Positions 1 through 10,936 of a stretch of DNA of 64,000 nucleotides are shown in pieces. The stretch spans positions 806,001-870,000 of the forward strand of contig BRXU01000031.1 of assembly GCA_030267565.1 (NCBI GenBank). Direction: 5' to 3'. Below the pieces are notes generated by a model. The model did no database searches. It was given only the letters and a program-made list of their open reading frames with translations, and was not told the DNA's origin. Source of the stretch: Pleodorina starrii. Its lineage: Eukaryota; Chlorophyta; Chlorophyceae; Chlamydomonadales; Volvocaceae. The position numbers were made by a program, and so were the translations under genes. Each line of letters starts with the position of its first letter. Position 1 is the first letter of the stretch.

Positions 1-382
1 TGTACGGTCTGTCGTCCTTCATGTTGCAGACCCACGTTGTGTAGTTAAACCTAAGAAGGACACATGCGGTGAGCCGCAAACTAATGAAGGGCGCAGATAG
101 ATAGACAGATCCAAAGCTTTAAATTGAGTCAGTACGTACTAGCTATTGCATGTTCCTCCAACTACCATCTTGAGCCTGCCTTTGGTATGTAGGCGCGCCT
201 TCGGCCCCTCTCGGCCACGCACCTATCTACGCGTATGGCTGCGATGTGCGTTCCGCGATTTATATACATCTAGTGCCTAGCTATATAAATCCATGCAAGT
301 ATCCAGCAGCGAAAACCCAAAATATTTCAAACAATGGTTATGTGTCACATTTAGCCCTGAACTGCCCCCCCCCCCATGCATC
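1..382. other. Left edge, no gene seen
   Basis: Non-coding sequence downstream of the stop codon of the minus-strand gene that ends at 383. It is moderately AT-rich, has a run of cytosines near 365-374, and no reading frame with coding character. It is probably the 3' UTR of that gene plus intergenic sequence. Confidence 0.4.
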
Positions 383-3300
383 TTACAGATCATAAATCGT
401 GCCGTTCGCTCCCCTCCGGTCAGGATTGACGGCCAGCAGCTCGTGCTCGGCTCGGAAGGCCACGTCCTCGAAGTAGCTGTGGATGGGCGGGATTTGCAGC
501 AGGCAGATGTGCGAACGATGGCTGTGGAGATAGAACTGTACCTGCAATAAGTGCGTGTGTAAGCCTGGCTCCTGAGCATCCGCGGGATAAGCCTTTACTG
601 CTTACAATTGGTATCGAGACCTACCTATGCCGTACGACCTCGTTCCCGGGAGGTCGCCGGTTCGATCCCTGGTCAAAGCGCTGGCTATCGGGTAAAACCC
701 TTGCGAGGGTGGGGAGGCCCCATGCATGGACGCCGAGGACGGCTCACTCTAAGGGGGGGGAGTGTAAGCCTGGCTCCTGAGCATCCGCGGGATAAGCCTT
801 TACTGCTTACAGCGTGTGCTTGCTTGTACGCCAGCAGCAGGCCCCTGAGCATCCGCCGGGGGGTGGGATATGCCTATCCACACGCTGCCAATGCAAGCAT
901 ATATATTTTGCATCCTCCAGTCTAATGGCGTCTATAATAACGGGCCTCTACATACGTCATAGTCTCAAAGATCCATCCTAGCAATGCCAGCGGCGGTGCG
1001 TGCACCCCCTGTGCTGTACAGCCACCCTATCCGCTTACTTCAAACATATCATCACGTACGTTAGTTGCAGGTTATAGACGACAAGCACTTAAGCCCCGAG
1101 ATACGACGAAGGCAAACCCGCCCTAAGATATTCTCTCGCCTTCGTCATCTGGCGTATTACGTATGTACGTATGTACTCACATTTCTTCCAGCGGCAGGCA
1201 CACCAGGTCGTCCACTAGACTGAACTCGGGGGGTTGTGTGATGTTGACGGAGGGGTGGTGCCACGCGGGCGTGTGGCGGAGCGATCTGCGAGCGCATGCC
1301 ATGCAGGTGCACCGAGCGAGCGAGGTAGGTGGTCCGTTGGGGGAACGAACAGGGAGCAAGCCTTACTTTAATTTGAGGTACGTGCACACGTACAGCTTGC
1401 ACGCACAACATACACATATGGGATGGCGATGGATGCAGCCGACGAAACATACGTGGTTGCAGCAGCAGCAGTACTGGATGGTACGTATTGCGACCATTGT
1501 TCGTCGCTACGCACGCACTTTAAGTTAGGCCAAGTTCCTACTTATCAACTACTGGAGCTATGGAGCACGCTGGCTATGATATCGCGTGTGTCTTTTCTCC
1601 ACGTGCCGCCGCAATTGTTCCGCACGCACTACATACACGCACTCACATTCGATATACGATGTTCCTCCTGGCTTGCTTCCGGGTGACGGCCTTGCCCTGG
1701 AGGATGCGAGCAGCCGTCGTGCTCCGGTACTGTGTGCCAGTAATGTTGTAGAGGGGGGTTATCTTGGCCCGCTTGCATGCCACTGCCAGGTGCGGGTCAT
1801 TTGCGCCGCCGGGCGGGAAGGCCCTCCGGGCGGCGTAGATGTGGAAGTCGCACACGCTGGGGCGCTGCCCGTTGCCCCTGCATGCACAAGCTCGTCAAAT
1901 GTATGAACAAACCGTTGACCATACTTATGTCATGAAAAGGACTGCTTGGCCAGGACTGGGCAGGCAGTTCGTGATGCCTTAGTGAGCCCCTTCGGAAGAG
2001 GTCGGAACGAAAGGCAAAGTAATAATGAGCAAGCGTGTGTGTGGTGCGATTTGGTTGCGTGAGGAGTGCATAGGATTGGAGCCGGTGATACTACTCCACC
2101 AGCAGGATTTGGCACTACTGAGAACATGACCGGACGAAGCAGCTTCGGCGGCCGGGTTTGAGCGAGCTGGCACCCATGATGCGCCCCAAGGACAGGGCCA
2201 GCATGAGAACATGACCAGACGAAGCAGGTTCGGCCGGGTTTGAGCGAGCTGGCACCCGCCCATGATGCGCCCCGCCGCGGACAGGGCCAGCTCCGTGCAT
2301 GTTCGTTAAATGAACGCAAACCAACGATCCCCACCGGACTGACGTATATCACGTGTTATCTCCCATCTGTAAAGGCCACATACATCACCACCGACGCTCG
2401 CTGCCGACACGCGAGAGGTTCGTTTGGGTTTGGCGGTGCGCTTGGCGACAGAGCGAGCACCACCAGCCGCCACCATGATTGAAATCGGGGCATCAACGAG
2501 GCAGCTAAAACGTCGTCAGCCAGAAGCACAGATCAGCGGTGCACTGCCTAAACTAACAGTAACAAATGCTTTACTACAAGATTCTGCAGCAACAACAAGC
2601 GACATCTTGGATGGTGCCCTGCTGAAGGTTGGCTAGCTAGTGTGCACATCAATGCATTCCGGGCTTTGTCGCTTGGGCCCGCTATCCACTTCGGCTGCGG
2701 CTGCGACAGAGCCAGGAGGGATGTGCACCAGTCGCTTCGCACCTGTGCGTGGTCCAAAATTTCGGGTCCCTTGAAAAACGATTCATTCACGCAAGTATTA
2801 CTTTCACCGCCGCATATGTCATGGATATTGGCTATCTATACCGTACCTAGACATATTCATTGCGCGCGCACGCATGCAGCGAGGATGTTAGTTTGCACAC
2901 GGGTACATATTTCAGCAACGCGCAGCAGCGAGCGAGGGCTGCAAGCAAGGGATGAATTTCTGCTTTGCGCATCCTGCCCCTTGACACAGTCGTGTGGCAC
3001 CAACGCGGGCCTAAACAGTCGCCCGTGAGTCTGGACCGCAAAGGATACAGCTGTGACTTGCTGAAGGACGCACGAACGAACGAATACTCCCCATTGGCGG
3101 CGGCCCGCGCGTACCGCCGCCGGGTCTGGGCACAATGAACGTTTACGCTGGACAGTAAGCCCTAGCGTGTGTTAAGGGAGCAGACTGACGCCTCTTCGGC
3201 GGGTACAGCCAGCTATCACGGTGACCGCATTTTTGACTAAGATGGGTTGCTTTTCCTGCCCATCAGTGCGTGTCTGGGCTCCGTCTCACTCGGATTACAT

Positions 3301-5253
3301 CTGTGTACCCGCCGCACGCATTCTTCCCAGATATTCCTGAACATTCAACCGTGATGAGTTCTTGCATTGCAGGGGACAGGGACATGGCTACAGAGCCATG
3401 CGATCACCTGCTGTTCTTCTCACATCAGGGGCCCCTTTGGTCACCCAGCCCTCTGTGAAGGCCGGGATCGAACCTGTGCCCTGACTCACAGCAGGCACCT
3501 CCTAGGGGATGCCGCTCGGGGGCACATCATGGCCGCTTGTTCGTGTTGGCACCCACGCCCTCACTCACCAGGCCGGATAAGCGCTGCACCACCGCGGAGT
3601 AGTGGTGGCATTTTGCGAATACGTAAAGCTGTACGACTGGTCCAGAAGGCTCAGAGCGCAGCAGGTGGTATTGGGGTCGCTCAGGGCGCGGCCTGCATGA
3701 ATTGCGACATACATGGGGCAGGTGTGGAAGGCACAGGAACGGGTATTTCTTCCATATGCGGGCATCATATACATGACTGACGTACAGGACGTGTGGTTGG
3801 AGATAGAGGACTGTCTTTACGTCGGGGTTACGGCCGTATGCGTCTGTGTGCCGTACACGGAGGCGGTTTCCCAAGAAGTGAAGGCAGTCCAGAGCGGTTG
3901 TCCTAAGCTTCATTCTAACTTGAGACGGCGAGGTGCACGTAGTATGGTACGTTTGTTATTCAACGGCAAGTTGTTATCATGAGGATTGCTGTGTACGTCT
4001 ATAGATGCCTGCTGCTCACCTCCCGGCTCGCAATACACTGGGGTGGTACAATCGGGTTCGCACTCCCTGTAGGTGCCGTTGACCTCGTAGTACACAGGCC
4101 TGCAGCGGTCTATGCAGCGCCAGGGTGCGGTCCCGAAACCAACGCGGGTGGCCACCTCGGGCCGGCTCCAGAAGCTGGTGTTGCCGCTGAGGATGAAGCG
4201 CAACACAGCCTTGTCTGCGGGCGGCGAGGGGTGGGTGCGCAAGCCATACGTATGGCCAGATAGAGGCGGGGCGAGGAGCATGAAGTACACGAGGCATGTA
4301 TGTGTATGTAACATACACCCGCGGCAAAGGCTACTGAAGCTGCTAGGCGGAGAACCCACCCATGGAGAGTATTCATACTGATAAAAAATCCTCAGATACT
4401 CTATCCTCCTGCCCCGGAAGGCACGTCTTCGGACCTGCACTGCGTCCGCGCAGTCTCCTTGCCGTACTCCGTCAGCCGTCCCCTATTGCCCTCCGCTCGC
4501 TTCTGTCTCTTTGTTGCGGTATCTTCAGGATTTCCCGAACCACGAGCGAGGTGGAACCAATAGATCTCGAGTCAGGTTGCTTGAATACCGCCTACGGTAT
4601 CTATGGGCCCTATGGCTTGCTCACGTGCCAGCAGTCAAGGTGTTTGATGAAGATACCGCCTTGCTTCCGCATTCACTCAGAATTGATTGATTGACGATCT
4701 CAAGGAGACTGTTCAGAACAGTACGGGCTCGATGCCATTGTAACAACGAACCGCGGTGGCAAAGGAATGCAAACCGATTAAGTCGTATGATTTGTCGGCG
4801 GTCACAGGCCCAGCAATGCATGCATTGCTATTGCAGGTTATTCTTTTAGACTTGGTGCGGCAAGCAAACAGCAGCTTCGTTCATTAAAAAAGGTTAACCG
4901 GTGTTGTCAAGCGAGCGAGCTTGTTGGCACAGCTCCGTCTTACGTTGTTCATTCAAGTCTCGAGATGGTTGCCATGGACCGTAGGTGACCCGTGGAGGGG
5001 GTGCCAGCGGAGGGGGTGGGGGTGGTGGTGGCGGTGGCGGCGGCGGTAGCCGCGGCGGCCGTGGCAGGCGGGGCCTTGGTGGAGGCTGTCGGTTCGGTGA
5101 CTGGGCAATTGACGGGCGCAAACGCGCCGCCAGTAGGCAGTAGCATATCAGCAGTAGCCGCAAGCTGCACTTTTTGAGACCGCCGCGCCCCCGAGAAGTA
5201 ACGTTTGTGAGCCCCGAGTTGCTGCTGTCGTCACGCGTGCTCAAAAGTGTCAT
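383..5253 (-). CDS. Secreted or anchored Cys-rich glycoprotein with polyproline hinge (partial model)
   Basis: Six exons are proposed: 5253-4944, 4214-4020, 3692-3569, 1877-1647, 1285-1181 and 541-383. The first five have GT/AG borders and join in one consistent phase. The last exon is clearly coding (high GC at third positions, ends in TAA) but is out of phase with the fifth, so an exon between about 1175 and 550 is missing or misplaced. The N-terminus has a basic stretch, then a hydrophobic segment (LRLLLICYCLLAA, about residues 30-42) that could be a signal peptide or signal anchor. A Pro-rich hinge with 13 consecutive prolines follows, as in volvocine wall glycoproteins. The ectodomain is Cys-rich and carries at least six N-glycosylation sequons (for example NTS, NGT, NTT, NAT, NIT). 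I recognise no family. A wall or extracellular-matrix protein or a Golgi enzyme would fit. The frame evidence is seen; the function is inference. Confidence 0.55.
557..811. repeat. Perfect 50-bp direct repeat flanking a 155-bp tRNA-like insert
   Basis: Positions 557-606 and 762-811 are identical over 50 bp. The 155 bp between them (607-761) contain GGTTCGATCCC at 659-669, which matches a pol III B box, and a GACC/GGTC pair at the ends of a tRNA-sized stretch. A third, degenerate copy of part of the 50-mer lies near 840-870. The structure suggests a tRNA-derived SINE with a duplicated flank, or a two-copy tandem element, inside the last intron of the glycoprotein gene. The T-arm pairing is imperfect, so it is not a functional tRNA. 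Confidence 0.5.
2120..2292. repeat. Tandem duplication, about 85 bp x 2, in intron
   Basis: Two diverged copies (about 2120-2202 and 2205-2292) share the order GAGAACATGACC, GACGAAGCAG, CCGGGTTTGAGCGAGCTGG and GACAGGGCCAGC, with small indels. They lie in the long intron (3568-1878) of the minus-strand glycoprotein gene. A local duplication with no coding meaning that I can see. Confidence 0.7.
3450..3535 (-). repeat. tRNA-like element or SINE head (minus strand)
   Basis: On the minus strand the sequence carries a B-box match (GGTTCGATCC), preceded by a CCTG/CAGG stem like an anticodon arm and a GGCA/TGCC stem like a D arm. The T-stem pairs poorly and no acceptor stem is evident, so I read it as a tRNA-derived SINE head or tRNA relic rather than a tRNA gene. 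It lies in the intron between exons 3692-3569 and 1877-1647. Confidence 0.35.
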
Positions 5254-6198
5254 GCCGCCGCCACACTGTGCAGGCGTAGTGCACGACCAGCTGCTGGCCC
5301 GCTGGCTCTACGCTTCACGAGTCTGGAATGGACCCACTGTAACAACCCTATGTATACAGTGTGAATGCACGCCAGCGAGCCAGCGATCGGTGGCCCGCTC
5401 GCAGTAGCCAACAAATAAACACCTCCAGGCTTATTTTGACGTCGATATAACTGCGAAATGTTTACAGGTGAAGAATGATTAAGGTTCGGGCCCGCGAATA
5501 GTAATAATGCATGCGGCACCGCGCGCGCGGGCGCGTACGAACCGCAGACCAGAAATTCAACCCAACCTCGCAAATCCCTACACATCAATCTACCTGAAGT
5601 TTTGGCATCAAAATTTCCGAAGATACACGCACCAAAGATAAATGCGCAGCAACGATGGCCTTCTCCAATCGAGCCCGCGCCAACGGGCTCACTCCACAGC
5701 CCAGCCACGTAACCTAATGCGGAGTATCGTTATAACAAAAAAATCATTTATTTGATTACACGGTACATGAGAAGCTCCCTGCTACATTGTCGTGTTGATC
5801 GGGATAAATCATCGATCGGTGTTCGGCAAGCAGCAGAAGGAATATCGGTATTGTTACATAGCAAACATAAGCAATTTCCCATTACATTTCTTATCGTGCA
5901 GCGAATTTCTTGTGAGGTGCGTTGCGTCCCGACGCTCGATCTTCCGTGCATTTCGTTTGCCGCTTCGCGGAAAATAAACTGCATGGGCGGCATTGTGTAT
6001 CGTTGTGCATTTGCGCAAGTATCGCAGTGTTAAATCGACGTAGCTACAAACATAGGATACGGGAATCTTCAATGTGCGCGGATGTCATTTTGAAGATACC
6101 GCGATACAGCGCGCCCAAATGGCCATCAACGCTCGAGTAGTTCCAAACAAATAATCATGCGTCCCCACAGAGAAATTGAAAACAGCCTCGAAGCTTTT

Positions 6199-6768
6199 TC
6201 AAATCCTGCCTGCCGCCATCGACGTTGTGTCCTTGCTTAGGCCGTCCGCGAATGATACTCGACCGGTCGTACGGCAAGTCATAAGTGTACGCCTACAACG
6301 GATTTCCTTTACATGGCCCACGCATAATTTACTTGGGAGACGACTTATCCTGCAGCGTCTCTCTTGCTTCGTGCTGTTTGGATCTGCGTCAAAAGGTTGC
6401 CAAGTAATATAAGTAACCCGTTTCACCAGCAGCAGCAGGTAATTACAAGGGGGCATCGCCGTAACTACCATATTGGCCATTCCTTGTTTAGGTAGGAATT
6501 TGCGGTGAAGACATTTTAACCTAACAAGCAAAGAACTTGGTGACGCTTTTTTTGCTACCTGCGTAAATGGCACGCGTGAACAGTTCTGAACCATACGGTT
6601 CACGAACGGACGTACAGTTCTAATGCTCGCAGGATATGTGCAAGGATAACGACCATCGATTCGATAGCCCTCAACGACATCGTACATACAGTTTCTGACC
6701 CTGTCTGACTTCTCAATCTCCCGACAGGAAAGCCACGTACAAACCCCGGAGATTATTCCATCCATCAC
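6199..6768 (-). other. 189-codon open frame in AT-rich island, doubtful
   Basis: A minus-strand frame open for 189 codons from an ATG at 6768, in sequence far less GC-rich than all recognised genes here. The translation has ordinary composition (Cys, Arg and hydrophobics mixed) but no motif I recognise and no clear splice context. It could be a relic of a transferred or mobile sequence, or chance openness. Confidence 0.15.
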
Positions 6769-7254
6769 GACGTGGATTTTTATCGTTTATGTAATCGTTC
6801 ACGCGCAGCTCCCTGGCAGCCGCGCTTGGCCTGCGGCTTGTGCTACACAAGCCATCTATATGTGCACCGACCAGGGCAGCAGGCCATCATAAGGGCCGTA
6901 AGCACTAGCCTGGGTCACCAATCCAACTAACTAATTAACCAGCAGGTTGTGAAAAGGGGGAGTTCACATACTGCCTGCCAGTCCATTCTGCATGAATGGC
7001 GGGCCGTCACGACACACTGTAGGCCACATCAGAGGACTACGTACTATAACCACGCCACACCACATGCAATCATCCAGCTTGCTGCTGAAGATAAGTGATG
7101 TACTGATGTTCCACGGTGGAACTTCCACCCCACCCCAACCTCCACCCCATTAACGGTTGCAGCAGCAGCAGAGCATGCCGCATCTGTAATGCGCAAGCCG
7201 TAGTCGGCTGGTCGTTAATCGTTGGTTCACTCATCACAGCATACCTGTATGATG

Positions 7255-7345
7255 AGCCATGTGCCGGTATCCGCCCGGCGGGCGAGAGCAGCTCGGACAG
7301 GGTGCAGTTGGCACATTCAAACAGGTGTTGCGAAGTTGTTGACGG
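7255..7345 (-). other. Possible isolated exon
   Basis: Minus-strand stretch bounded by an acceptor-like AAATGCAG and a donor-like ACAG/GTATGC. It reads in one frame as a Cys-containing peptide including HLFECANCTLSELLSP, with good third-position GC. No neighbouring exon with matching phase was found, so it may be a fragment of an undetected gene or chance. Confidence 0.25.
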
Positions 7346-10300
7346 CTGCATTTTATTAATTACAGAGGACGGCTGGATGCCTGGATCGACGGACACCCGT
7401 CGCCTTTTAGTTACCGTATGTCCGTAACCATCCCTGAGCTTCAGGCTCCGATTCAACGGTCCTCATACAGCGTGCGTCCCGCCGTCCGTCGCGGTTTCTG
7501 GCTTACACGGCCAGGTTGTTATGTTACAAAGGACTTCAACCTGTCAGCTGCCAACACCAAAAGGTGCGACTCCAAGCAAATAGGGTGTTCACCTCCCCAG
7601 CGCAAGCGCGGCACACTGTACCCCTGGTCCAACGCAATTGCACTCGTCCGTCAGCAACGACTCTGGGTCCAGTGTATACCGAGTCAACCAACGACTTACT
7701 TACGGCATGTCCTACATATCAACATGGAGCTGCGTTCAAGGAAGGAGCGTCACGGTACCTGTCGCGAGGTCGTCAACGCGTCATCACGCAACGCAACACC
7801 GCAGCCAACACATCACGAGAGGACTGCAAAGTCACAGCAGGCGAGCCACACGCCCCCAGCCTGTGAGAGAGTGGCTCCGGAGCTTGACCTCCTTTTCGCC
7901 TCTTGCGCGCCCCTTGGCCCAGGGAGAGCACAAACGGACGGCCGACTTGAGGGCTCCTTCCGGCGCCCTGGTACCGTATGCCGAGATATTTCAAAGCGAC
8001 AAGATTCCCATGCCGCAGCCTCCACAGCGGCCCCAAGGAGCGACAAGAGAGCAGGGCGACCCACTCGCCTGGAGCAGGGTAACGGCTCCTGTGCACAGGC
8101 GGCCAGGCGGCCACGTTTCGGGGCCAAGCAGCGGCGATACATACCGCGAGGTGCACTGCGCACGGTCAAGTGGAGCATGCATGTGCACTGACGTACACGC
8201 CCACGCGCAGGTCATTCATTCACGCTGTCAACAGCACGCTGTCAAGCAAAGCGGTCGCTTGCAAGGAACACGCAGCCGCCAAGAATTAGCCGCCCTTCCC
8301 CTCTCCCCGAGAAGTATCATGTTGCATTGTAGTGCCTTGGCATTGACATTGTTCAAACAATGCAGAAAATGGCATCTTGCTTGCCGTCCCGTGTCTCCAG
8401 TCGTCGTCGTCGTCGTCGCCGAGATTATCGCCAGTAAAGGTTCAGAGGTGAACCTACACGCATGCCACCGAGCGACGCTGGCCGCGCCAAACATAAAGCA
8501 CGCGCTCGGCAGTGCAAACCCACGCCACATCAGACAGTATCACCAGCCCGGGAAGACCGTTTATCGCATCCGCGCCACAAGCCTTCGGACCCCCCGTAAC
8601 AAATAACCAAACGTCAATATGGCTAAACTGCCTCATGCTGGCTGCGTCATGTCCCTCAATGTATGCAGGCGGGCGCCGCCGCTGCGTAGGGATCGCACGA
8701 TAGCTATGGCCGTGCCGCAGGGGCCGGACAAGCAAATACCCACCTCCGGGCTAGCTAGCAAACCACTCCACGCCAGCAGCGCTCTCCTTCGCCCGTCCAT
8801 CCATCCGCCCATTCTCAAGTCCAACGCCCGTCCCTCCACCGTTGCCGTCCACAAAGGCACGAAAGCATGCCGAACCCCAAATGCCTGAAAATGCAACGCT
8901 TGGCGCACAAAGTGTGGCGCGTGCCGCAACGGTCAACCTCCGTGCGAGCCGCCCCCGACTGACCCACCAACGGTCGCCTGCTGCAGACACTTATTCGGCA
9001 TCGGCCCGGGCCCGCCCCAATGCCAACCGGCCCGCCCGCCCGACCTCGGCAATCGGCCAGCGTTCCAAGCGGTCCAAGACATGGCCTCTAGACCATAGCG
9101 CAAAAACATGGTCCGTTCGGGGACCTGACGCGGCCACTATCGGAAAGCTGGCGGCGGCTGTTGGGCGGCCGATCGGAACGGCCACCCGGCTTTAGGCTGG
9201 ACTGTCCGGCCGGACCAGCAGCCAGGAGCCCACCTGGTAACAGCACCAGCCTCAGCGGCAGCAGTAGACACGCCGGCTGCGGCCTCAGGCGCATCGTTAT
9301 GACCAACCAGCGTTGGCAGGAAGGCAAGATGGCTCCACCGGGAGCAAACACACCATGCAGTGCGTCCCGAAGCGGAAAGGCGGAGCAAGGCCAGGTAATC
9401 GAGCGCCGCTCGCGCCTAACAACAACGAGATGCGGTCATACCGTACTTTAGCAACGTAAAAGCAGACGGAACGCAGACGCCCCCAACCCCAGGTAAAGAG
9501 CTTGGTCAATGTGCCGCAACGGCCGTATTTATGTGGCTTGGAGCTGCTGGCTGTCCAAGAGCGTCTTGGTTCACATCAAGACGCAACGCAACATAAACGG
9601 TAAACCAACGGCATGTGAACACGCACAGCTCCGTCCACACCAAGCCACAACATTACGCGACGCGCGCGTATGTATGCAATGAGCCGAGTAGCGCGCACGC
9701 CCGGCAACACAACACATACGTCCCCTCCAGGATTCCCCAGGTGTCCTGGCACAGCCCCTACCCGTGAACCCCTTTTTAGATTCAGATCCACAATGTCATC
9801 GTCTCTGTCGTCACGTCACATCACACACACCCCCCATCACACACCCCCAAGAAACAGTGGATAGCCGCTATGTTCCCTACACCCTACTTCGTAACATATT
9901 CAGGCAGTCGGCTCTTCGACCTTGCCTTCTGTCGCACTCCGACCCCCCTCGCCCGTTTCCTCCGACAAGCCAGCAGTTAGTATGCGGTAGCATTACGCAG
10001 TGGGGACGAGGGCTCCCCGCAAAAGCCGTATGGAAGCTCAATCGCGTCGCGTCAAAATTGAAGTCAGCGTGAAAGCATACACGCGGCAGCGACACATCAC
10101 ACCTTTCTCTCTGAATGTTCAAACGTAAAAACGCCAACAAGCCGCCCGATCTACAGGTCGGTGGCAGCGCTCCGCCAACCGCCAACTGTCAACTCCCTCG
10201 TCACTGGAAAGTCTTCGTCAAGCCGGCGCGGGCGACAGCGGGGCAGAGCTCCGGTGTCATGCACAACGTATCATGTGCATGGCATACGGCTGCACATGGC

Positions 10301-10936
10301 AAAGCAGTACGACACGTGCAGTGCAAAGGCATGCCCCTGCCCCTGCCCTCGCCTCGCCCGGCGCCGGCACGCTCAATACCCTGCCCCCTAAACCGAAATC
10401 TGTCGAAAAAATGTGAACCCGTTCCCACGCACCCTGGCCCATGCAAACCGAGCTGCTCCGCTCCTTCCCTGCCCGCATCACAGAATCCCATTCACCCTCC
10501 CTCGTCAGCCCAACTCCCCCATCCAAGTAAGCTACGCGACAACCCTCACTCCATCTTCACCCGAACGCATCGTCATCCCCCTCGCACCACCAACCGCCCA
10601 CAACTCAAAACCGTGTATATACGTGTACCAGCGCCTCGTCTCCCCAACCAAACCCGCGACTCAACCTCCTCTGCCTCCTTTCTCCCTCCTAGTCCCTTCG
10701 CCGGCTCCCACCCGAGCAGTTCAACCAAACCAGTTCTTCTTCACAGCGCTCCGGGGGCTTCGTCTCCCAAGGTTGCCCCATCAATAACACGCGCTCGCTC
10801 GCGCGCTCGCCCAGTCCCACGCGCGCGCTTATGCTCCAGCTTGCACTTGACCCCTCATCCACCTCTCCGTATCTGAATCTGTCCTCCGCAGCTCACCGCC
10901 GCGCGCATACTCCCGACCTGCCAACCAGCCGTCACG

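Larger units (their letters stand above)
5254..10936. other. 5.7 kb without a convincing gene; AT-rich island at 5.7-6.9 kb
   Basis: This stretch lies between the start of the minus-strand glycoprotein gene and the stop of the minus-strand kinase. From about 5700 to 6900 base composition drops sharply in GC, which elsewhere in the window marks gene 5' regions, so it may be the promoter of the glycoprotein gene. One minus-strand frame there (6768-6199, 189 codons) is open but resembles no family. From 7.4 to 10.9 kb the sequence is GC-richer, and long plus-strand frames (7418-8606) lack coding third-position bias. A possible lone exon is listed separately at 7255-7345. The rest may be the long 3' UTR of the kinase and intergenic DNA. 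Confidence 0.4.

Noticed and set aside
7418..8606. Overlapping plus-strand frames of 257 and 322 codons
   Set aside because: Poor third-position GC, two frames open at once, unnatural composition and no domain; not supported as a gene.
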